The notes under the pieces were generated by a model. It worked only from the letters and a program-made list of their open reading frames with translations. It did no database searches and was not told where the DNA came from. Positions 1 to 4,711 of a DNA stretch of 5,951 bases are shown in pieces (position 1 is the first letter of the stretch; each line of letters starts with the position of its first letter). The position numbers and the translations under genes were made by a program. Source of the DNA: Sphingomonas sp. (GTDB lineage: Bacteria; Pseudomonadota; Alphaproteobacteria; Sphingomonadales; Sphingomonadaceae); contig JAPJRE010000263.1 of the NCBI GenBank assembly GCA_030824725.1, positions 1 through 5,951 of the forward strand, written 5' to 3'.

Positions 1-557
1 TCGTCGAACTCCTTGAACGCCATAGCAATGCTCGACTGGTTGGGGATGGTGAACATGCGCATCCACCGCCCGAGCAGCCGCAACGTGTTGACCGCGTTGA
101 ACGACTGCGATCCGCCCGAAACCTGCATGACGGCCAGGGTCCGGCCCTGGGTCGGACGCATGCCGCCGAATTCGAGCGGCAAATGGTCGATCTGCGCTTT
201 CATGATGCCGGTGATCTGGCCGTGCCGTTCGGGACTGCACCAGACCATGCCCTCGGACCAAAGCGCATGCTCGCGAAGCTCATGCACCGCCGGGTGATCA
301 TCGTCCTTGATCTGGTCGGGGAGCGGGAGATCGGCCGGATCGAAGATCCGCACTTCGGCGCCGAAGAGGATGAGCAGCCGGGCCGCTTCCTCGACCGCGA
401 AGCGACTGAACGACCGCTCGCGCAGCGAGCCGTAGAGGAGGAGGATGCGAGGTTTCGGCTCAAGCGCGCCGAGCCCGGCGGCGAGATCGGGCCGGATCAT
501 TGCACGGTCCAGCGCGGGCATGTGATCGGGTTCGGGAAGGATACGAAGACGCGACAT
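1..557 (-). CDS. arsH: ArsH, NADPH-dependent FMN reductase / organoarsenical oxidase (3' end off window)
   Basis: ArsH is a cytosolic flavodoxin-fold flavoprotein. Characterised members use NADPH/FMN and oxidise trivalent organoarsenicals such as methylarsenite to less toxic pentavalent forms. My translation gives 185 residues before the left edge; the family is usually somewhat over 200, so the C-terminus is missing. Visible family marks are the phosphate/FMN-binding loop GSLRERSFSR (about residues 43-52), WCSPERHGQITGIMKAQID (106-124), and VSGGSQSFNAVNTLRLLGRW (146-165), followed by a TIPNQSS stretch. The ATG at 557-555 shares one base with the arsN2 stop (TGATG). No clear ribosome binding site precedes it, so coupled translation is likely. 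It is the last visible gene of the ars operon; whether others follow cannot be seen. Identity is very secure because the motifs are near-canonical. Confidence 0.96.
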   Translation of the reverse strand, partial: MSRLRILPEPDHMPALDRAMIRPDLAAGLGALEPKPRILLLYGSLRERSFSRFAVEEAARLLILFGAEVRIFDPADLPLPDQIKDDDHPAVHELREHALWSEGMVWCSPERHGQITGIMKAQIDHLPLEFGGMRPTQGRTLAVMQVSGGSQSFNAVNTLRLLGRWMRMFTIPNQSSIAMAFKEFD

Positions 558-988
558 CAGGCAATCCATTTGTACAAAAGGGCGGCGCTCGCCGGGCATA
601 GCGATCGGAACTCGGCCGATTGCGCGATGACGGCAGGAACGTCGGTCCGTTCGGCTGTTTCATAGCCGTGACGGCGAAAGAAAGGCTCGGCGGTCGTGGT
701 GAGCAGGTACAGGCTAGTCGCGCCCTCATCAGCTGCAGCGCGTTCGACTGCCGTGAGAATGGCACCGCCCAATCCGCATCCGCGCCGATCGGCCTTCACG
801 ACCAGCGAGCGCAGCAGGCGGTCGGAGCCGTCGCCTTCGATCCCGCCATAGCCGACAAGGCCAACATCATCCTCGAACCGAAAGAAGCGGCGTCCCGCCT
901 CGGCGAGATCACTGGCAGGCAGACCCGCCGCGCTCAGCTCCGCCATCAGGTCGGAAAGCGACCTGGAATCCAGCAGTGTAGCGATCAT
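557..988 (-). CDS. arsN2: ArsN2-type GNAT N-acetyltransferase of the ars operon
   Basis: This 143-residue protein is a small GNAT-fold acetyltransferase. The acetyl-CoA pyrophosphate-binding motif is seen as RRGCGLGG (residues 68-75, fitting R-x-x-G-x-G/A). The later LYLLTTTAEPFF (93-104), GYE (108-110) and SAEFRSLCPASA (124-135) are what I recognise as the signature of ArsN2 proteins encoded in ars operons. The related ArsN1 acetylates the amino group of arsinothricin; the substrate of ArsN2 is not settled as far as I know, so the biochemical role here is open. The start is the ATG at 988-986, in a 4-base ATGA overlap with the acr3 stop. The frame stays open upstream to 1720, but that part is antisense-free shadow coding inside acr3 and is not family-like. 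No good ribosome binding site is seen, consistent with coupling to acr3. Confidence 0.9.
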   Translation of the reverse strand: MIATLLDSRSLSDLMAELSAAGLPASDLAEAGRRFFRFEDDVGLVGYGGIEGDGSDRLLRSLVVKADRRGCGLGGAILTAVERAAADEGATSLYLLTTTAEPFFRRHGYETAERTDVPAVIAQSAEFRSLCPASAALLYKWIA

Positions 989-2052
989 GCAGGAACGCGT
1001 TGCTCGTACCAGGGCCGCGTCTTCTTGACGATGCTGACGACAGACAGCATTACCGGCACCTCGACCAGCACGCCCACCACGGTCGCGAGCGCGGCCCCGG
1101 AATTGAGGCCGAACAGGCTGATCGCGGCTGCAACCGCGAGCTCGAAGAAATTGGACGCGCCGATCAGCGCGGCCGGAGCGGCGACGCACCAGGCCACGCC
1201 GAAGCGCCGGCTGAGCCAATAGGCCAGGCCCGCATTGAAGTAGACCTGGATGAGGATGGGAATGGCAATCAGTGCGATGACCAGCGGATGAGCCAGGATC
1301 GCCGGGCCCTGGAAGCCGAACAGGAGGACGAGCGTCGTCAGCAGCGCAACCAGCGACACCGGCCCAAGCGTTGCCAGCAGCCGATCGAGCGCCGGCTGCC
1401 CGCCTGACGATAGCAACGCCCGACGAATGATCTGCGCGACGATGACGGGCACGACGATATAGAGCAGGACCGAGATGAGCAGCGTGTCCCAGGGCACTGT
1501 GATCGAGGCGACCCCGAGCAGCAGTCCGACCAGCGGTGCGAAGGCGAAGACCATGATCACGTCGTTGAGCGCCACCTGGCTCAGCGTATAGGTCGGCTCG
1601 CCGTCGCACAGGTTCGACCAGACGAACACCATCGCCGTGCAGGGGGCGGCGGCGAGCAGGATGAGCCCGGCGATATAGGCGTTGATCTCGCCCTGCGGCA
1701 GCAGCGGCCGGAAGAGCCATCCCAGGAACAGCGTGCCGAGCAGCGCCATTGAAAAGGGCTTCACCGCCCAGTTGATGAAGAGGGTGACGCCGACGCCCTT
1801 CCAGTGTTGGCGAACCGACCCCAACGCGCCGAGGTCGATCTTGAGCAGCATGGGGACGATCATCAGCCAGATCAGCACAGCCACGACCAGGTTCACGCGC
1901 GCGATCTCAGCCGATGCGATGGCTGCGAACAGATTCGGCAGCGAATAGCCGAGCGCGATGCCGACAGCGATGCAGAGCGCCACCCAGACGCTCAAATAGC
2001 GTTCGAAGCTGTTGATCGCCGGCTTGGGTCGTGCCGCAACGGTCGCGTTCAC
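985..2052 (-). CDS. acr3: Acr3-family arsenite efflux transporter
   Basis: Acr3 is an inner-membrane arsenite exporter of the BART superfamily with ten membrane helices, driven by the proton motive force. The 355-residue length is normal for the family, and the sequence consists of successive hydrophobic segments from about residue 20 to 345. The essential cysteine of Acr3 transporters is present in AAAPCTAMVFVWS (Cys138), and the essential glutamate in GASNFFELAVA (Glu304). The conserved LNDVIM lies at 162-167. The start is GTG at 2052-2050, in a 4-base GTGA overlap with the glutaredoxin-type arsC stop; AGAGGA about 7 nt upstream, inside arsC, serves as ribosome binding site. The 3' end overlaps arsN2 by 4 bases (ATGA). 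It is unrelated in sequence to the ArsB-type pump, although databases often call it arsB. Identification is very secure. Confidence 0.97.
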   Translation of the reverse strand: MNATVAARPKPAINSFERYLSVWVALCIAVGIALGYSLPNLFAAIASAEIARVNLVVAVLIWLMIVPMLLKIDLGALGSVRQHWKGVGVTLFINWAVKPFSMALLGTLFLGWLFRPLLPQGEINAYIAGLILLAAAPCTAMVFVWSNLCDGEPTYTLSQVALNDVIMVFAFAPLVGLLLGVASITVPWDTLLISVLLYIVVPVIVAQIIRRALLSSGGQPALDRLLATLGPVSLVALLTTLVLLFGFQGPAILAHPLVIALIAIPILIQVYFNAGLAYWLSRRFGVAWCVAAPAALIGASNFFELAVAAAISLFGLNSGAALATVVGVLVEVPVMLSVVSIVKKTRPWYEQRVPA

Positions 2053-2489
2053 GCCCCGATCCTCTTGCCGGCGGCGTCGATGACCTGCTCGCCATCTTCC
2101 TTGGTGAAAGCCCCGCGCTGGGCGGACGGGAGAAGATCGAGCACCTCTTCCGATGGACGGCAGAGTTTCACGCCGAGCGGCGACACAACGATTGGCCGGT
2201 TGATGAGGATCGGATGTTCGATCATCGCATCAATGAGCTGGTCATCGCTGAGCGTCGGATCGGCAAGACCCAGCTCGGCGAAGGGCGTGCCCTTCTCGCG
2301 GAGCAACTGGCGTGCGCTGATGCCCATGCGGGCGATGAGCGAAACCAGGCGCGGGCGGTTGGGCGGCGTCTTGAGATATTCGATCACATGCGGCTCGATC
2401 CCGGCGTTGCGGATCATCGCCAGCGTGTTGCGCGACGTCCCACACTCGGGATTGTGATAGATGACGATATCGATTGCGGCATTGCTCAT
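2049..2489 (-). CDS. arsC: Arsenate reductase ArsC, glutaredoxin-dependent (R773 type)
   Basis: This cytosolic enzyme reduces arsenate to arsenite using glutathione and glutaredoxin, supplying the Acr3 substrate. The 146 residues match the length of the plasmid R773/E. coli ArsC family. The catalytic Cys16 lies in YHNPECGTSRNTL. The three arginines equivalent to R773 Arg60, Arg94 and Arg107 are present as Arg64 (QLLR), Arg98 (ILINRPI) and Arg111 (LCRPSE). The C-terminal GAFTKEDGEQVIDAAGKR (127-144) is also canonical. I chose the ATG at 2489-2487 because it starts just before the conserved N-terminal strand and forms an ATGA overlap with the preceding arsC. The frame is open further upstream to 2738, but that stretch encodes nothing family-like and lies inside the neighbour. 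An AAAAGG sits about 10 nt upstream. All catalytic residues are intact. Confidence 0.97.
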   Translation of the reverse strand: MSNAAIDIVIYHNPECGTSRNTLAMIRNAGIEPHVIEYLKTPPNRPRLVSLIARMGISARQLLREKGTPFAELGLADPTLSDDQLIDAMIEHPILINRPIVVSPLGVKLCRPSEEVLDLLPSAQRGAFTKEDGEQVIDAAGKRIGA

Positions 2490-3022
2490 GCGCTGGGTGC
2501 CTTTTCGCTTGGGAGGTCGGCGCGGCCCTGTTCCTTGCCGATCCGGTTCAGCCGGTTCTGTAGACTCATCTTGTCGAGGCCTTCGAACGGCAGGTTGGTG
2601 AACAGCGAGATGCGATTGAACAGCATCCTGTAAGTATCGAAGAAGGCCGCGTGCTGCACCGTTTCGCTGTCCTCGATAGCGGCCGGATCGGGCACCCCCC
2701 AATTGGCGGTCAGCGGCTGCCCCGGCCAAACCGGGCAAAGCTCATTGGCGGCATTGTCGCAAACGGTGAACACGAAATCCAAGGACGGCGCATCGGGGCC
2801 GGAAAACTCTTCCCAGCTCTTCGAGCGGAACCGGCTTGCGTCGTAGTTCAGCTTCTCCAAGAGATGAATGGTGAACGGATGGACCTCGCCCTTGGGCTGG
2901 CTGCCGGCGCTGAACGATTTGAAACGGCCTAGCCCCTCACGGCTGAGGATCGCCTCGGCCATGATGGAACGGGCGGAATTGCCCGTGCAAAGAAACAGTA
3001 CGTTCAACAGGCGATCCGTCAT
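2486..3022 (-). CDS. arsC: Arsenate reductase ArsC, low-molecular-weight phosphatase type
   Basis: This is a second, structurally unrelated arsenate reductase with the low-molecular-weight tyrosine phosphatase fold. The P-loop CTGNSARS (Cys12 to Ser19, C-x5-R-S) begins after the first beta strand NVLFL. Two further cysteines in FTVCDNAANELCPVW (Cys88 and Cys96) are placed like the redox pair that relays the disulfide to a thiol donor in Staphylococcus-type ArsC, though spacing differs by one residue. The PDP (111-113) fits the catalytic acid loop. At 178 residues it is longer than the approximately 130-residue Gram-positive enzymes; the tail from about 145 is charged and typical of the proteobacterial branch as I remember it. 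Its electron donor cannot be read from sequence. The ATG at 3022 has a good AAAGGA site, which itself overlaps the arsR stop codon. Confidence 0.93.
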   Translation of the reverse strand: MTDRLLNVLFLCTGNSARSIMAEAILSREGLGRFKSFSAGSQPKGEVHPFTIHLLEKLNYDASRFRSKSWEEFSGPDAPSLDFVFTVCDNAANELCPVWPGQPLTANWGVPDPAAIEDSETVQHAAFFDTYRMLFNRISLFTNLPFEGLDKMSLQNRLNRIGKEQGRADLPSEKAPSA

Positions 3023-3029
3023 GTTGATG

Positions 3030-3035
3030 TCCTTT
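3030..3035 (-). promoter_or_regulatory. Ribosome binding site of the first arsC, overlapping the arsR stop
   Basis: On the minus strand AAAGGA lies 7 nt before the ATG at 3022, and its first A is the last base of the arsR TGA. It fixes the start of the phosphatase-type arsC and is the strongest site in the operon, at the only junction that is not a start/stop overlap. Confidence 0.75.
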
Positions 3036-3373
3036 CAGGCAGCACGACAGGCAAGCAGTTCATCCGCAAGTGGATGGCAGAGCTCGGCCCGGCCACCACA
3101 GCAGTCCTTGACGAGGAACAGCATCACGGAGCGTAGCGCATCGAGATCGGCGCGGTAGTTGATGATCCGGCTGCGCCGCTCGGATGTGACCAGGCCGGCA
3201 CGCGCCAGGGTCGCCAAATGCACCGACATCGTGTTCTGCGGGACATCCAGCGCCTTGGCGACCTCGCCGGCGGGAAGGCCTTCGGGTTCGTGACGCACCA
3301 GAAGGCGGAAGGCGTCGAGGCGCGTGGCTTGGGCAAGCGCGCCCAACGCGACGATGACAGATTCGTTATCCAT
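3035..3373 (-). CDS. arsR: ArsR-family arsenite-responsive transcriptional repressor
   Basis: ArsR is a dimeric winged-helix repressor that leaves its operator when trivalent arsenic binds. The 112-residue protein starts ALGALAQATRLDAFRLL (9-25), the usual N-terminus of the family, followed by the recognition-helix segment VPQNTMSVHLATLARAGLV (44-62) and a wing around ERRSRIINY (65-73). The classical CxC sensor in helix 3 is absent. Instead cysteines cluster at the C-terminus: Cys91-Cys92, Cys99 and Cys109, much like the Acidithiobacillus ferrooxidans ArsR, which uses a C-terminal CC plus C site. The ATG at 3373 is chosen by family alignment; the frame is open to 3454, but those residues would run through the promoter into ardC. 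There is no properly spaced ribosome binding site. It is the first gene of the ars operon and probably autoregulated. Confidence 0.95.
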   Translation of the reverse strand: MDNESVIVALGALAQATRLDAFRLLVRHEPEGLPAGEVAKALDVPQNTMSVHLATLARAGLVTSERRSRIINYRADLDALRSVMLFLVKDCCGGRAELCHPLADELLACRAA

Positions 3374-3400
3374 ATATCCACGATAGCGGATATATGGATA
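3367..3400. promoter_or_regulatory. Probable ArsR operator: perfect 13-bp inverted repeat
   Basis: The plus strand reads TATCCATATATCC (3367-3379), an 8-nt spacer, then GGATATATGGATA (3388-3400); the arms are perfect reverse complements over all 13 positions. The AT-rich palindrome stands out sharply in GC-rich surroundings. It lies directly before and across the start of arsR, as expected for a dimeric winged-helix autorepressor. The left arm contains the arsR ATG, and the spacer holds the proposed -10 element, so a bound dimer would block RNA polymerase. That ArsR binds here is inferred from position and symmetry. Confidence 0.85.
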
Positions 3401-3408
3401 TAGTGCAA
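3380..3408 (-). promoter_or_regulatory. Candidate sigma70-type promoter of the ars operon
   Basis: Reading the minus strand, TTGCAC (3408-3403) is followed after exactly 17 nt by TATCGT (3385-3380), resembling -35 and -10 boxes. Transcription would start near 3373-3374, at or next to the arsR ATG. The inverted repeat covers the spacer and the -10 flanks. The -35 is a good match and the -10 a moderate one; placement is by eye only. Confidence 0.6.
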
Positions 3409-3425
3409 TCGGCGACATGGCGAGA

Positions 3426-4349
3426 TCAAGCAGCCGCCTGCTCGTCCAGATCATCCTCGCAAGCGAGATCGGTTGCCCGCAGCAGAAACCCGGCGGCTTC
3501 CTCGGCTCGCGCAGCCGCCGTCAGCAATGCGCGATTATCCTTGCGCAAAATGGCGAGCCAGGATCCGATATAAGCCGCGTGGTCGTCGAGATGGGTGGTT
3601 GGGAGACCCACATCGGCGCCAACCAGCGCTGCTGTCAGTTCGGCGACCAACTCCTCGAACGCATATGCCTGATCGCCGAAGCGCTTCCCGAACGATCGGG
3701 CAAGCCGGGCTGGATGGCCTGTCCAGTGGCCGGCCTCATGCGCAATGGTGGCTGCCCAGGCGGCGCGCGTGTCGAATTGCTCGACCGGCGGCATGGTGAT
3801 GACGTCCGCGCGCAGATCATAATAAGCACGATCGCCGCCGCATCGCAGCCGCGCGGGCAGCCGATCGACGAAGCGCTCCGCCCGCGGACCGAGCCGGTCG
3901 CCCGGCGGGACGAGGGAGAGGGCTTCGGGATAGAAATCGCCCGGCAGTGTATCGATCTGATCGGCATTGAAGACCGCATAGGACCGCATGACCCGGCGCT
4001 GCTCATCGACGAGCTCACCCGGACGTTCGTAGGAATCGACCTTCTTCGAATAGGCTTTGTAGAAGATCGCAAATTGCGACTGCTCACCGGCACGGACCTG
4101 CCCGCCGAGGCTTTGTGCTTGCCGATAGGTCATCCAGTAGCGGGACCGATAGCCGCACTGCTCGGCGGCCAGCCATAGCCAAAAGGTGTTCATGCCGCGA
4201 TAGGGCTCGCCATTGGCGCGCAGCGGGCGCCCTTGCGCGGCGCATGATCGCCAGGGCCGTACCCAGGGACGCACACCGGCCTCGAGCCGGTCGATGATGG
4301 CGCGCGTGATGGTCTCGGCCGGCGAGGGCCGGCCCGATGATTGGGTCAT
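3426..4349 (-). CDS. ardC: ArdC-family antirestriction protein (ssDNA-binding N-domain plus zincin-like domain)
   Basis: ArdC proteins are carried by conjugative plasmids and islands; the pSa relative binds single-stranded DNA and shields incoming plasmid DNA from restriction. The 307-residue length is typical. The N-terminal domain shows RPWVRPW (27-33), GEPYRGMNTFWLW (47-59) and WMTYRQAQSLGGQVRAGE (72-89). The C-terminal metallopeptidase-like domain carries HEAGHWTGH (204-212, an HExxH zinc motif) and FEELVAELTAALVGADVG (231-248), whose glutamate probably is the third ligand, then a conserved AAYIGSWLAILRKDNR (258-273). The start is ATG at 4349, with GGAG 8 nt upstream. It follows the helicase gene by 92 nt and ends only 17 nt before the ars -35 box. 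Whether the HExxH domain cleaves protein is not known from sequence. All motifs look intact. Confidence 0.92.
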   Translation of the reverse strand: MTQSSGRPSPAETITRAIIDRLEAGVRPWVRPWRSCAAQGRPLRANGEPYRGMNTFWLWLAAEQCGYRSRYWMTYRQAQSLGGQVRAGEQSQFAIFYKAYSKKVDSYERPGELVDEQRRVMRSYAVFNADQIDTLPGDFYPEALSLVPPGDRLGPRAERFVDRLPARLRCGGDRAYYDLRADVITMPPVEQFDTRAAWAATIAHEAGHWTGHPARLARSFGKRFGDQAYAFEELVAELTAALVGADVGLPTTHLDDHAAYIGSWLAILRKDNRALLTAAARAEEAAGFLLRATDLACEDDLDEQAAA

Positions 4350-4398
4350 GGTGGATACTCCGCGAAAGAGCGGCTGTCTCAGCGCCGCCGATGAAGGG

Positions 4399-4428
4399 CG
4401 GCGGGCGACACGAAAGCGCCGCCCGCCG
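4399..4428 (-). other. GC-rich stem-loop between the helicase gene and ardC
   Basis: CGGCGGGCG (4399-4407) and CGCCCGCCG (4420-4428) form a perfect 9-bp stem around a 12-nt loop, with two possible G-T pairs outside it. It is the most notable element in the 92-nt gap before ardC. On the minus-strand transcript the stem is followed by CCCTTC, not a U-run, so it does not look like an intrinsic terminator. It might stabilise RNA ends or modulate read-through into ardC, or be chance in GC-rich DNA. Confidence 0.35.
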
Positions 4429-4441
4429 TTAGGCGTTCGCC

Positions 4442-4711
4442 TCAGGCGGCCTGTTCGAAGTCGCCAGCATCGCCATCGGGGGCGATCTCCCCTGCCCCGC
4501 CGTCGCTGTCGTCTTCATCGCTGAGGAAAGCGGAATAGCTCCGGAAGCTTTCGGGCTTTTCGATCGCGCCGAACCGCATCTCGTCGGGCAGCCAGGAGAG
4601 CGCCTTTTCCCGGACTTCGGCCTCGACGATGCCCTGCCCCGAACAGAGCGCAGCGCAGGCATTGGCAAGGTCACCCTTCTTGGCGTCCTTGTATCGGCCG
4701 CGCAGCACCGG
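4442..4711 (-). pseudogene. Displaced C-terminal tail of the strawberry-notch-like protein
   Basis: From CCG at 4711 this frame encodes 89 residues beginning PVLRGRYKDAKK and ending in an acidic tail (SDEDDSDGG, then DGDAGDFEQAA). Removing one G from the GGG complementary to 4712-4714 joins it seamlessly to the upstream frame as EEGR-PVLRGRY, so it is the natural end of the helicase, not a separate gene. The GTG at 4708 could technically start an 88-residue product, but there is no ribosome binding site support. In the sequence as given the gene is split; a true protein may exist if the extra base is an error. Confidence 0.75.

Noticed and set aside
183..665. Open plus-strand frame of 160 codons opposite arsH and arsN2.
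   Set aside because: It is antisense to two well-supported genes, its product is arginine-rich and resembles no family, and it crosses the arsN2/arsH junction.
620..1222. Plus-strand frame of 200 codons opposite arsN2 and acr3.
   Set aside because: It mirrors the third-position GC bias of the minus-strand genes and has no recognisable domain or ribosome binding site.
989..1720. N-terminal extension of the arsN2 frame.
   Set aside because: It lies wholly inside acr3 in another frame, is rich in Arg/Ala/Gly, and the GNAT domain begins at the ATG overlapping the acr3 stop.
1804..2633. Two plus-strand frames (1804-2457 and 2031-2633) opposite acr3 and the arsC genes.
   Set aside because: Both are antisense to canonical ars proteins and show no family features.
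2490..2738. Upstream extension of the glutaredoxin-type arsC frame.
   Set aside because: It overlaps the other arsC, and the extended residues are not conserved; ATG at 2489 gives the normal family length.
3374..3454. Longer arsR starting at 3454 or 3418.
   Set aside because: The extra residues are encoded by the promoter/operator and the end of ardC; the family N-terminus matches the ATG at 3373.
3417..4178. Plus-strand frame of 253 codons opposite ardC.
   Set aside because: It is long but fully antisense to an intact ArdC with HEAGH and other motifs; it shows no domain and is expected by chance at this GC content.
4399..4428. Intrinsic terminator after the helicase gene.
   Set aside because: The stem is strong, but no T-run follows on the coding strand, so it is listed only as a stem-loop.
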